Shown here piece by piece: positions 46,640-55,093 of a stretch of DNA of 64,000 nt (the first letter of the stretch is position 1; every line of letters starts with the position of its first letter). The stretch is taken from contig JAKVAQ010000018.1 in the NCBI GenBank assembly GCA_022447665.1, positions 57,780 through 121,779 on the forward strand, in the 5' to 3' direction. The translations under genes and the position numbers were made by a program. Source of the stretch: Crocinitomicaceae bacterium (GTDB taxonomy: Bacteria > Bacteroidota > Bacteroidia > Flavobacteriales_D > Crocinitomicaceae). The notes below the pieces were generated by a model. The model saw nothing but the letters and a program-made list of their open reading frames with translations. It searched no databases and had not been told where the DNA came from.

Positions 46640-47483
46640 ATTAAAATTTACCCGTGATGTACTCAGTGGATTTCAACTTTTAATTGGTGTTGTTGTTGCC
46701 AGCGTGGGACTAAAAGCCTTTTTAATTCCTAATAATTTTCTCGATGGAGGGGTAACGGGAATAGCAATTTTATTGCACAATATTACGAATGTGAGTACAG
46801 CTTCTTGGTTAATAATAGTAAGTGTTCCTTTTCTCGCATTATCGTACTTTTTTATTTCTAAGAAGATCTTTTGGAAGTCAATGATTTCAATTCTTGCCCT
46901 TGCGTTTATTGTTGATGCGGAAACGTTCCCAGTAATAACCGACGATAAAATATTGATAGCATTTTTTGGTGGCGGTTTAATTGGGTTAGGAATAGGGATA
47001 GCCATAAAAAATGGTTCGGTACTCGACAGTAGCGAATTGATTGGAATCTTCCTGAACGAGCGTTTCGGAGTTTCCATTGGTCGAGTAATTTTGATTTTTA
47101 ACGTGATACTGTTTTCAGTTGCGTCGTACTATCTTCCTTCAGAAAACATCCTTTATTCGGGCTTAACTTTTTTATAGCTACAAGAGTTATAGATCTTGTA
47201 GTGGCAGGATTTGATGATTTTATAGGAGTGATGATAGTTTCGGAAGATTCATCAGAGATTCAAGAGAAAATAAGATCAAATATGGGAGTAGGTTTAACGG
47301 TGATTCCTGGTACCCACGGATATGGAGAAAGTGGTGTAAACAAGAACTCTCAGGTCATTAAAACGATTATAAATCGTATTGATATACGAAATCATTTATG
47401 ATGTGGATGAAGAAGCCTTTGTAGCAGAATACAATGTGAAGAAAGTTTCGGGAGGAATCATACGTAGATTATCCCAGAAATAA
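46617..47483 (+). pseudogene. YitT-family (DUF161/DUF2179) membrane protein with two frameshifts
   Basis: The frame from 46617 encodes five or so hydrophobic helices (GVVVASVGLKAFLIPNNFLDGG, the YitT signature, marks the first) and stops at 47175 after GLTFL. One missing T in the T-run at 47168-47173 restores IATRVIDLVVAGFDD and the cytoplasmic DUF2179 domain (VIPGTHGYGESGVNKNSQVI). A second shift near 47387 leads to EIIYDVDEEAFVAEYNVKKV and a TAA at 47483. The combined length, about 288 residues, is normal for the family. As read, only the membrane half would be made. Confidence 0.78.
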
Positions 47484-47567
47484 TATTCTAATCCCTTCTT
47501 AATATCTCCTTCATTCGAGCTTAATAAGGTCATTATACTTTTAATGAAACGATAAAAAAGTGATCTT

Positions 47568-48338
47568 ATGAAAACGATAACAAAAATGGCCGTAGGCATT
47601 TTGCTGGTTAGCATGATGTCCTGCACAATCATCCGTCCGGGTGAAGTAGGAGTAAAACAGAAAATTGGTAAGCTTGACGATGGAATATTAGAAGAAGGTG
47701 CGCACGTCTATAATCCGCTCGTGACAAAAATTATTAAAGCAAGTATTCTGACACAAAATTTAGAACTATCCCTAAACTTACCGAGTAAAGAAGGTTTAAA
47801 TGTTGAGTCTGAAATATCAATATTATTTCATGTAGAAAAATCTATGGTACCGAGTTTAATCAAGACTGTGGGTCTTAATTATTACGACATCATTACCAGC
47901 GTATTCAGATCTGCGTCAGCAGATGTGTGTTCTCAGTTTCTAGCGAAAGATATGCACTCTGGCAAGCGCGCGGAGATTGAGGAAAACATTCGTATAAAAA
48001 TGGATGAGAATATGAATGATAAAGGCATTATAGTAGAAGCAGTTCTATTAAAAACGATTAAGCTGCCTGAAGGACTGTACAATTCTATAGAGGGTAGATT
48101 AGAGGCGGAACATGAAGCGATGCGTATGCACTATATAATTGAGCAAGAGAAATTAGAAGCGGAGCGTAAAATTATTGCTGCAAAAGGTACAAGAGATGCT
48201 CAAATTATTTTATCAGAAGGATTAACAGACGAAATACTGTAATTAAAATTGATAGAAGCCTTTATAAAGTTGGCAGAAACTGAAGGGGCAAAGATTATCG
48301 TTTCAGGCTCTGAGATGCTACTAATGTTGGCAGAATAG
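47568..48338 (+). pseudogene. Band-7/prohibitin-like protein interrupted by an in-frame TAA
   Basis: An N-terminal lipoprotein-like segment (LLVSMMSCTIIRPGEVGV) leads into an SPFH domain with VVEA-type strands and a long C-terminal coiled coil. The frame stops at TAA 48240-48242 after EGLTDEIL. The same frame continues LKLIEAFIKLAETEGAKIIV to a TAG at 48336. Prohibitin-like proteins normally read ...ILKLKSIEAFQKLAES here, so an AAA lysine codon has become TAA. Family members form membrane-attached oligomeric rings. The truncated 224-residue product would keep the SPFH domain and lose the tail. Confidence 0.75.
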
Positions 48339-48350
48339 AGTCGATCACAA

Positions 48351-48381
48351 AAAAAGATCCGGAGTAGGTGCCGGATCTTTT
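48351..48381 (-). terminator. Bidirectional terminator between the band-7 gene and fabG
   Basis: AAAAGATCCGG and CCGGATCTTTT, 11-bp stem with an 8-nt loop. T-runs on both strands, the longer on the minus strand, so it serves fabG best. Confidence 0.85.
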
Positions 48382-48403
48382 CATTGTTGAAACAGTTAGG
48401 GTC

Positions 48404-48435
48404 GAGAGGTGATGTAGTGTCACCTCTCTTTTATT
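48404..48435 (+). terminator. Second hairpin beside fabG 3' end
   Basis: GAGAGGTGA pairs with TCACCTCTC around TGTAGTG, followed by TTTTATTTTT on the plus strand. Confidence 0.65.
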
Positions 48436-48436
48436 T

Positions 48437-49183
48437 TTACATTAACATACCGCCACAAACGTTGATCGTTTGGCCAGTGATATATGATGACATATCTGAT
48501 GCCAAGAATACTGTTGTATTAGCCACGTCTTCTGGAGTCCCACCTCTCTTTAAAGGAATACTATCTCTCCAACCTTGAACCACTTTCTCGTCCAATTGCT
48601 CAGTCATTTCAGTTTCAATGAACCCTGGAGCAATAGCATTACAACGAATTGTTCGTGAACCAAGTTCTTGTGCTACTGATTTCGTGAAACCGATCATTCC
48701 AGCTTTAGAGGCAGCATAATTACCTTGGCCAGCATTTCCAGAAACACCAACAACCGAACTCATGTTTATGATTGAACCTTTTCTAGCTTTAAGCATAGGT
48801 CGAAGTACGGCCTTGGTTAAGTTAAATGCGGACTTTAAGTTTGTATTAACAACAGCATCCCAATCCTCTTCACTCATTCTCATTAGTAGATTGTCTTTCG
48901 TAATTCCCGCATTATTGACCAATACATCAATTTGACCGAATTCTTCCATAACGGCATCAGCCAATTCTTGTGCTGCGTCAAATTCTGCTGCGTTAGATTT
49001 AAAGCCTTTAGCGACGCCTCCATTGGCGCCTAATTCAGCTTCTAAAGCTTTTGCCTTTTCTTCTGATGATAAATATGTGAAAGCTACTTTAGCCCCATTG
49101 GCAATAAAAGCTTCAGCAATTGCTTTACCTATTCCTCTAGATGCGCCAGTAATAATAGCGACTTTGCCTTCTAATAATCCCAT
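48437..49183 (-). CDS. fabG: 3-oxoacyl-[acyl-carrier-protein] reductase
   Basis: A 248-residue short-chain dehydrogenase that reduces 3-oxoacyl-ACP with NADPH in fatty-acid synthesis. The Rossmann motif is TGASRGIGKAIAE, then NNAGITKDNLLMRMSE, the catalytic Ser in INMSSVVG, and YAASKAGMIGFTKS with Tyr/Lys. The NAGITKDNLLMRM segment is diagnostic for FabG among the SDRs. No other fab gene is adjacent. A TATATTTG element lies about 14 bp upstream of the start, suggesting a very short leader. Confidence 0.93.
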   Translation of the reverse strand: MGLLEGKVAIITGASRGIGKAIAEAFIANGAKVAFTYLSSEEKAKALEAELGANGGVAKGFKSNAAEFDAAQELADAVMEEFGQIDVLVNNAGITKDNLLMRMSEEDWDAVVNTNLKSAFNLTKAVLRPMLKARKGSIINMSSVVGVSGNAGQGNYAASKAGMIGFTKSVAQELGSRTIRCNAIAPGFIETEMTEQLDEKVVQGWRDSIPLKRGGTPEDVANTTVFLASDMSSYITGQTINVCGGMLM

Positions 49184-49196
49184 TTTAAAATTTTTT

Positions 49197-49204
49197 CAAA
49201 TATA
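49197..49204 (-). promoter_or_regulatory. -7 element of fabG
   Basis: On the minus strand TATATTTG, an exact TAnnTTTG match, 13 bp from the ATG. No clear -33 TTTG is seen at the standard distance. Confidence 0.45.
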
Positions 49205-49245
49205 CCTTTAATCAAAAAGCGCGATTACTTTTTTTAATCTACTTT

Positions 49246-50151
49246 TTAACAACCTCCACCGGCACTCATATAAATACCTGTTTCTGTTTTTCTTACTTCA
49301 AACCACTCAGAGCATCCATCACCTAATTCAAAGCTAATATTAGTGACTTCGCCGTTTTTATCTGCCTTAATCATTGCACTTGAATAATCATATTCATATT
49401 CAGACTCAAATTCATATTCACCAGGCTCTAAGCTTCCGTCTAGTTTGTCAATTAAATCTGTGTATTCGTACAAGGCGTCCATAAAAATCAGACCTTCTTT
49501 TACGCTAAGTATATTCAATTCTATCATATTCGAGTCTCCTTCATAATAGTAAGAAGTAGAAATTGTAATATTATTCTCGTACGGGTAAGTAGTTTCTCCT
49601 TCATCCTGTTCATAGATTTCTTCTTCATTTCCATAATAAGAGCCCGTAGACTTTACCGAATCAATAATTCGAAGATGATTTTTTCCGTACTCCTCAAATC
49701 CATACTCCTCTTTATTAGGATAGGGTAGTGGTAATAAATATCCATCATAAACAAAACCTACTTCTCCCGACTCTCTTCTTATTTCCACAAAATTCCCATC
49801 GAAAGTGTAAGGTTCATAAGTACCGTTTATAAATCTTGTTATTTCAACTTTTTCGCCTAGAGCTAGTCGTCCAATTTTTTCAGTACCGTTCTCGTTTCCA
49901 TAAATCAAAAGTTCTTTATATACGTAATAGAAGTTGGAGTTAGGATCAAGTTGGTCCTTCTCAAATTGAGATTCAAACCATTCTGTTTTAGAAAAGGTGT
50001 GCAACGAATCGTACATTCCGTCATAATAATCCTCTTCGACTTCCACTGCTTCTGAAAATTCAACTTCCTCAGTAGCTTCATCGGGAGTTGGCGAAGGATT
50101 ACAGTTTACTAGAAGTGTAAAAAATGGTAAGAATAAAGAGATCTTTTTCAT
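49246..50151 (-). CDS. Hypothetical acidic lipoprotein with SH3-like region
   Basis: A 301-residue protein. The signal peptide ends LVNCNPSP with a lipobox Cys at about 17. The mature N-terminus is very acidic (DEATEEVEFSEAVEVEEDYYDG). A middle segment (KIGRLALGEKVEITRFINGT ... FVEIRRESGEVGFVYDGYLL) has the spacing of a bacterial SH3-like domain. The C-terminus ends in GGGC. The function is not known. It lies between fabG (62 bp) and a terminator that closes the zinc-ribbon operon, so it is its own unit. Confidence 0.68.
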   Translation of the reverse strand: MKKISLFLPFFTLLVNCNPSPTPDEATEEVEFSEAVEVEEDYYDGMYDSLHTFSKTEWFESQFEKDQLDPNSNFYYVYKELLIYGNENGTEKIGRLALGEKVEITRFINGTYEPYTFDGNFVEIRRESGEVGFVYDGYLLPLPYPNKEEYGFEEYGKNHLRIIDSVKSTGSYYGNEEEIYEQDEGETTYPYENNITISTSYYYEGDSNMIELNILSVKEGLIFMDALYEYTDLIDKLDGSLEPGEYEFESEYEYDYSSAMIKADKNGEVTNISFELGDGCSEWFEVRKTETGIYMSAGGGC

Positions 50152-50166
50152 GATTTGAAAATAAAA

Positions 50167-50193
50167 AAAACCTGACTAGAATAGCCAGGTTTT
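50167..50193 (-). terminator. Terminator of the Nif3/zinc-ribbon operon
   Basis: AAAACCTG pairs with CAGGTTTT. On the minus strand it is followed by a long T-run. Confidence 0.75.
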
Positions 50194-50214
50194 ATGTAAA
50201 GTTAATCTTGTTTT

Positions 50215-50976
50215 CTATGCTTCAGCAACTTCTTCTGCTTCTGGCTCAACAATCATTTTACCACAGTGCTCACAAATGATAAGCGCTTTTCTTGCTTTAA
50301 TATCAATTTGTTTTTGAGGTGGAATCTTATTGAAACATCCTCCACAAGAATCTCTAACTACTCTTACCACTGCTAAACCATTTCTAGAATTAGTTCTTAG
50401 CCTATCGTAAGCTACTAATAATCTCTCATCAATGTTTTTACGTGCCTTTGTAGAAGCCTTAGTTAGTTTTTCTTCGTCCTTTTGAGTTTCTGCTTCGATT
50501 TCAGAAAGTTCTTTTTGCTTAAGCTCTAAGTCTTTCTTACGTTCCTCGAAACGCTCCTGAGTTGAATCTAAAACTTCAGCTTTGTGCTCAATTTTAGCCT
50601 TAGCTTCATTAATCTTCTTCTCAGATAATTGAATCTCTAACTCTTGAAATTCGATCTCTTTAGAAATAGAGTCAAATTCTCTATTGTTACGAACGTTCTT
50701 TTGTTGCTCTGTATATTTCTTTACCGCTTCTTTAGCGTCTTTGATCATGTTCTTACGATCAGTGATTTCTTGCTCAAGTTCAGATTTCTCGTCTTTAATC
50801 TTGTTCAGTCTCGTCTCTAATCCTTCAATTTCATCTTCCAAATCTTGCACCTCTAAAGGCAACTCACCTCTAACAGTTCTAATTCTGTCAATAGAAGAAT
50901 CAATTTGCTGTAGCTCCCAAAGATTGTTTAACTTCTCTTCGATTGGATTTTCAGCTGTTTTTGTTTTTTTAGCCAT
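50215..50976 (-). CDS. Coiled-coil protein with C4-type zinc ribbon
   Basis: A 253-residue protein: a long Glu/Lys-rich coiled coil (about residues 10-185) followed by a zf-RING_7-type zinc ribbon with Cys pairs CGGC and CEHC (about 210-238). Homologues are widespread in Bacteroidota and actinobacteria, and the gene is regularly next to Nif3, as here, where it starts 3 bp after the Nif3 stop. A nucleic-acid-binding or chaperone-like role has been proposed for the family; the sequence does not settle it. Confidence 0.87.
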   Translation of the reverse strand: MAKKTKTAENPIEEKLNNLWELQQIDSSIDRIRTVRGELPLEVQDLEDEIEGLETRLNKIKDEKSELEQEITDRKNMIKDAKEAVKKYTEQQKNVRNNREFDSISKEIEFQELEIQLSEKKINEAKAKIEHKAEVLDSTQERFEERKKDLELKQKELSEIEAETQKDEEKLTKASTKARKNIDERLLVAYDRLRTNSRNGLAVVRVVRDSCGGCFNKIPPQKQIDIKARKALIICEHCGKMIVEPEAEEVAEA

Positions 50977-50979
50977 GAA

Positions 50980-52074
50980 CTATAAATATTTTATAGGATT
51001 GGTATTTGTTTTGCTTAAATAGGCTGCAAAGTTAGTAAAATTTTCCGCACATAATTCAGCAATTAACTCAGATGTGAATTGTTCTGATTCATAATGTCCA
51101 ATATCGGCGATAAGAATTTGATTTTCAGCGTCAAAAAATTCATGGTACTTGAAGTCTCCAGTGATGTATATGTCAGCATTTACGCGCTTTGCATTCGATA
51201 GAAGAAAACTTCCACTACCACCGCACCAGGCAACTCTTGAAATACTATCTTTTAAAATTGCTGTATGTCTAATAACCCCACAATTAAAACTCTTTTTCAA
51301 GTTTTGAAGAAAGTCCTCAGTATTTATTGGTGACTCAAGATCGCCATACATTCCGGCTCCTTCATATTTATTGATGTTAGCTAGAGGATAAATATCGTAG
51401 GCTACTTCTTCATAGGGATGAGCCTCTAAAAGTGCGTTTAAAATTTTTGAAAGTTTATGATTTGAGGCTATGACCTCTATCTTAACTTCTTCTTCTTTAT
51501 GAACTTCATTTTTGTTACCAACGTAAGGATTTGCATTTTCAGAGGCCATAAATGTTCCTTCACCACCTGCGCTAAAACTACAATGAGAATATTCACCGAT
51601 GTTTCCCGCTCCTGCTTGGAACATTGCATTCTTAACGTCATTTGTATTCGCTACAGGACAGAATACAGAGATTTTACTCAAAGTATCCTTGGATGGCGAA
51701 AGTACTTTTGGATTTTTAATCCCCAGTTTATCACTAATCTTCTTATTGACACCACCTCTGTAATTGTCAAGATTTGTATGAATGGCGTAGATAGCAATAT
51801 CATTCTTTATCGCACTAATAACAGTACGTTCTACATAATTTTTGCCTGTAAACGACTTAAGACCTTTGAAAACAATGGGGTGATGAGCAATGATCAAATT
51901 GCATCCATTCTGAATTGCTTCTTCTATAATTTCTTCTGTACAATCTAAAGAAATCAATGCTTTTGTGAGTTCTTTTTCTTTATCACCTACTATCATACCT
52001 GAATTGTCGTAACCTTCTTGGCTAGATAAAGGAGCCAGACTTTCCAGATAATTTGTTACTGCAGAAATTTTCAT
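50980..52074 (-). CDS. Nif3-like dinuclear metal centre protein
   Basis: A 364-residue cytosolic protein of the NIF3/YqfO (GTP cyclohydrolase I type 2-like) family. Metal-site motifs: YDNSGMIVGD, LIIAHHPIVFKGLKSF (His pair), AIHTNLDN, and near the end DIGHYESEQF. The middle insertion (about 130-235) is the PII-like domain of the longer YqfO form. The biochemical role is uncertain despite wide conservation. It is first in an operon with the zinc-ribbon gene, with a -7 element TATCTTTG only 4 bp before its start codon. Confidence 0.9.
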   Translation of the reverse strand: MKISAVTNYLESLAPLSSQEGYDNSGMIVGDKEKELTKALISLDCTEEIIEEAIQNGCNLIIAHHPIVFKGLKSFTGKNYVERTVISAIKNDIAIYAIHTNLDNYRGGVNKKISDKLGIKNPKVLSPSKDTLSKISVFCPVANTNDVKNAMFQAGAGNIGEYSHCSFSAGGEGTFMASENANPYVGNKNEVHKEEEVKIEVIASNHKLSKILNALLEAHPYEEVAYDIYPLANINKYEGAGMYGDLESPINTEDFLQNLKKSFNCGVIRHTAILKDSISRVAWCGGSGSFLLSNAKRVNADIYITGDFKYHEFFDAENQILIADIGHYESEQFTSELIAELCAENFTNFAAYLSKTNTNPIKYL

Positions 52075-52078
52075 ATTT

Positions 52079-52086
52079 CAAAGATA
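52079..52086 (-). promoter_or_regulatory. -7 element directly at the Nif3-like start codon
   Basis: On the minus strand TATCTTTG, then AAAT, then ATG. Transcription would begin at or beside the start codon, giving a leaderless mRNA. No TTTG at the standard -33 distance. Confidence 0.45.
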
Positions 52087-52141
52087 GAATTCTTGTGCAT
52101 ACGTTACTTATAATTAGTTTTAGCCCTCATAAACGGAGAAC

Positions 52142-53518
52142 ATGAAGCATTATAAATTTGAGCAAGTCCTGTTCAATGATGGATGGAGATCAAACGTTTG
52201 CATTAGCGTTGATGAATCAGGAAGAATTACAGCGCTCGGGAAAGAACAGCCAAATATCTCTTATGAATCTTTCCATCATTATTTGATTCCTGGCTTTCAA
52301 AATGCACATTCACATTCCTTTCAGTATGCCATGGCAGGTCTTGCTGAGATTCATCCTAAATCATCACAGGCCGATGATTTCTGGTCATGGAGAAATGCCA
52401 TGTATGCTTTAGCGCTTCAAATTTCTCCGGAGGATATATATAGCATTGCTAAGATGTTGTATATGGAGATGCTCGTACATGGCTATACAAATGTAGCAGA
52501 ATTTCATTATGTACATCACGACAAAAATGGTAACCCATTTGGTAATCTTTCTGAAATGGGTGAGCGACTTATTCGTGCAGCAAAAGATGTTGGTATCAAT
52601 ATAACGCTTGTTCCTATTTACTACGAAAAAGGAGGTTTTGGAAAGCCTCCAGTCGATGGGCAGAAAAGGTTTATTTCTCCTTCTATTGATGATTATTTAA
52701 AGCTTTATAGTGCTAGTAAAACTTCATGTGAAAATTATATAGGTGCAAACGTTGCGATCGGTATACATTCAATGCGAGGGGTAGATCCTGAGAATATTAA
52801 GAATGTTGCATGTGATTTCGACAAAAATGTACCCTTTCATATTCACATTTCTGAGCAATTAAGAGAAATAGAAGATTCTATAAATTACTTGGGTAAAAGA
52901 CCTGTAGAGTGGTTTGCCGAGAATATTCAAATGGATGACAGATTTCATTTGGTTCATGCAACACATCTTACACGTGAAGAAACTCTTTCAATAGCCAATT
53001 CTGGTGCAAATGTCGTTCTTTGTCCGAGCACTGAAGGTAATCTTGGAGATGGACTGTTTCCAGTGAAAACTTATCTCGAAAATCATGGTAATTGGAGTAT
53101 TGGTACAGATAGTCATATTGGTCTCAACCCTTATGAGGAATTGCGTATTCTGGACTATGGTCAGCGTTTAACCACGCATAAACGAGATACATTTGTTTCT
53201 CAAGGAAATAACGATTCAGGATTTTTCGCATTTGACGCCGCAATGAAGGCGGGGAGAAAAGCCATGAATAATTTTGAAATGGAATATTTTAAAGTGGGAG
53301 AGGAGCTGAATGCCGTTATTGTAGATTCTAAGCATCCACTCGTTGCTTCTTCATCAATGGAAAAAGTGTGTTCTACTTTGATTTATTCGGGAGATGTACG
53401 TTTCAACAAAGGTACATTTGTTCGAGGAGAAATGGTTATTGATGATGGGGTTCATCGGGATCAGGAGAGTATTGGTGATAGCTTCGTCTCCACACTTAAG
53501 AAATTAGCTGTGCGCTAG
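52142..53518 (+). CDS. hutF: Formimidoylglutamate deiminase
   Basis: A 458-residue amidohydrolase of histidine degradation: N-formimino-L-glutamate to N-formyl-L-glutamate plus ammonia. Zinc ligands: NAHSHSFQ (His56, His58), HIHISEQ, HATHLT and GTDSHIGLNP (Asp). The segment HSFQYAMAGLAEIH ... DDFWSWRNAMY distinguishes HutF from guanine deaminases. No other hut gene is in the window. The spacer to the divergent Nif3-like gene is 67 bp. The stop overlaps the convergent trmH-like gene by 4 bp. Confidence 0.88.
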   Translation: MKHYKFEQVLFNDGWRSNVCISVDESGRITALGKEQPNISYESFHHYLIPGFQNAHSHSFQYAMAGLAEIHPKSSQADDFWSWRNAMYALALQISPEDIYSIAKMLYMEMLVHGYTNVAEFHYVHHDKNGNPFGNLSEMGERLIRAAKDVGINITLVPIYYEKGGFGKPPVDGQKRFISPSIDDYLKLYSASKTSCENYIGANVAIGIHSMRGVDPENIKNVACDFDKNVPFHIHISEQLREIEDSINYLGKRPVEWFAENIQMDDRFHLVHATHLTREETLSIANSGANVVLCPSTEGNLGDGLFPVKTYLENHGNWSIGTDSHIGLNPYEELRILDYGQRLTTHKRDTFVSQGNNDSGFFAFDAAMKAGRKAMNNFEMEYFKVGEELNAVIVDSKHPLVASSSMEKVCSTLIYSGDVRFNKGTFVRGEMVIDDGVHRDQESIGDSFVSTLKKLAVR

Positions 53519-54192
53519 GAATTTTCAGCGTAAAAACGTTTTTCTAATTCTTTTGCCGATTTAAGCGTGCGTTTTGCCCATTCAATTTTCAATGAGATTT
53601 GTTCGGCTTCGGAGAGTTGCCAATTCACATCCGATTTTCTGATTCTTTCTGTCACGCTGAAAAGACTAAGAGCTGCAGAAACTGAGATGTTGAAGCTTTC
53701 TGTAAATCCATACATTGGAATACGGACGTATTCATCTGCTTGGCTCAAGGCATTTTCTGTTAGTCCAGATTTTTCGGTACCAAACAATAAAGCTATCGGT
53801 TGAGAAATATCTAGCTCTTCTAAGGTACAATCGTCAGTGTGAGGTGTTGTAGCAACTACTTTATAGCCTTGGGCTTTCAATGCGTTGATGCAACCAGTGG
53901 TATTGTCAGCATCTTTGGTGTTGTGTCGATGTAAATTCAACCACTTTGACGATCCCATTGCTATTTCTTTATTGGGAGCGAAGGTGTTTCGGTTTTCTAT
54001 TATATGTAAATCTTGAACGCCAAAACAATCACAAGAACGCATTACTGCGCTTGCATTATGAGGTTGGAAAAGATCTTCAAGGGCAACAGTTAAGTACTTG
54101 GTACGTTGCGCAGCGACTTGTTCAAATAACTCAGCACGTTCTTCTGTAATGTGATTCAGAAGAAAATCCAATAGTTCTTTATCCTTACTCAT
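53515..54192 (-). CDS. TrmH-family tRNA/rRNA 2'-O-methyltransferase
   Basis: A SPOUT methyltransferase of about 225 residues, nearest to tRNA (guanosine-18) 2'-O-methyltransferase TrmH. Motif 1 is EDLFQPHNASAVMRSCDCFG, motif 2 is IALLFGTEKSGLTE and motif 3 is IPMYGFTESFNISVSAALS. The ATG at 54192 (MSKDKELLDFL) is chosen; the longer reading to 54219 would start inside the HU terminator. It lies 61 bp downstream of the HU gene on the same strand, behind that terminator. Confidence 0.88.
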   Translation of the reverse strand: MSKDKELLDFLLNHITEERAELFEQVAAQRTKYLTVALEDLFQPHNASAVMRSCDCFGVQDLHIIENRNTFAPNKEIAMGSSKWLNLHRHNTKDADNTTGCINALKAQGYKVVATTPHTDDCTLEELDISQPIALLFGTEKSGLTENALSQADEYVRIPMYGFTESFNISVSAALSLFSVTERIRKSDVNWQLSEAEQISLKIEWAKRTLKSAKELEKRFYAENS

Positions 54193-54207
54193 ATCAATTA
54201 AAAAAGA

Positions 54208-54238
54208 AACCCAGACCATGAATGGCCTGGGCTTCTAA
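54208..54238 (-). terminator. Terminator of the HU gene
   Basis: On the minus strand CCCAGGCCAT-TC-ATGGTCTGGG, a 10-bp stem with one G-T pair, followed by TTTCTTTTTT. It sits just before the trmH-like start codon. Confidence 0.78.
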
Positions 54239-54253
54239 AATTTTGGGTGATTC

Positions 54254-54526
54254 TTAGTTAACTTTCTTAGCTAAGTCAGCACCTGCTTTAAATTTAACTA
54301 CTTTTTTAGCAGCAATTTTGATTTCTTTACCAGTTTGAGGGTTTCTTCCTGTTCTAGCAGCTCTGTTAGAGATTGAGAAAGATCCGAATCCTACTAAAGA
54401 GATTTTATCTCCTTTTTTTAAAGCTCCTTCTGTAGCAGCGATAAATCCTTCTAAAGCTCTTTTAGAATCTGCTTTAGATAAACCTGATTCAGATGCTATT
54501 GCATCAACTAATTCTGATTTGTTCAT
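54254..54526 (-). CDS. HU-family DNA-binding protein
   Basis: A 90-residue nucleoid protein. It starts MNKSELVDAIASESGLSKAD and contains LVGFGSFSISNRAARTGRNP, the DNA-gripping arm with the conserved RNP core, and ends KFKAGADLAKKVN. It binds and bends DNA as a dimer. It has its own consensus promoter 40 bp upstream and a terminator downstream, consistent with high, independent expression. Confidence 0.95.
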   Translation of the reverse strand: MNKSELVDAIASESGLSKADSKRALEGFIAATEGALKKGDKISLVGFGSFSISNRAARTGRNPQTGKEIKIAAKKVVKFKAGADLAKKVN

Positions 54527-54565
54527 TTTACGTTTATTTTAGGTTAAACAATTTTTTTAACGAGG

Positions 54566-54595
54566 CAAATATATCGGAATATCAATACGCTCCAA
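54566..54595 (-). promoter_or_regulatory. HU gene promoter, near-consensus
   Basis: On the minus strand TTG (54595-54593), a 19-bp spacer and TATATTTG (54573-54566), followed by CC. It matches the Bacteroidota consensus well. The rest of the spacer to 54692 holds C- and G-runs (CCCC, GGGGG) without a clear hairpin or gene. Confidence 0.65.
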
Positions 54596-54692
54596 GGTTT
54601 TGGGGCCTAAATACCCCTATTTTGTTGATAAATCGGGGGTTCTGTTAATAACATACCCCTAAAAGCGCCTAAAATAGGGCGTTTCAGCAATT

Positions 54693-55091
54693 TTACTCTT
54701 CAATAAAGATTCTATCAACCCCTTTAAATTCGGGAGATTGCATAGAAAGTACTTTCATTGGCTTTGAAGAAGTCACAGTTACTCCGTGCGGAGTGTTCTC
54801 TGGAATTGTAAAAAAATCTCCCTTTTTAACCTCTATGATTTCTTCTCCTAACTGCATGTCTCCCTTACCTTGAATAACAACAAGACTCTCTGTGTGATAT
54901 GTATGCTTATGAAGTTTAACTCCATCCCTAATCCAAATAACAAAAGAAGATGTGTTTTTATCAGTTGTAATTTTTTCGACAGTAATATTTTCAGTCAGCT
55001 TTCCAGGTTTTATTTTTTTTAGGTTGATTATTTCCTGACCTATCACAAACGCACCTATGAATAATAAAAGGGTGATAATGATTTTTTTCAT
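54693..55091 (-). CDS. Exported cupin-domain protein
   Basis: A 132-residue protein with signal peptide (IIITLLLFIGAFVIGQ) and a single cupin barrel: GVKLHKHTYHTESLVVIQGKG has the first metal-binding His/Glu motif, and FTIPENTPHGV the second. Function cannot be given; small periplasmic cupins may be metal-binding or isomerase-like. It starts 2 bp after fmt and is the last gene of the rlmI-MATE-fmt-cupin cluster. Confidence 0.8.
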   Translation of the reverse strand: MKKIIITLLLFIGAFVIGQEIINLKKIKPGKLTENITVEKITTDKNTSSFVIWIRDGVKLHKHTYHTESLVVIQGKGDMQLGEEIIEVKKGDFFTIPENTPHGVTVTSSKPMKVLSMQSPEFKGVDRIFIEE

Positions 55092-55093
55092 GG

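Noticed and set aside
54600..54692. Paired C- and G-runs between HU and the cupin gene as a riboswitch or repeat
   Set aside because: The runs pair only weakly, with long loops, and no conserved structure could be made out by eye.
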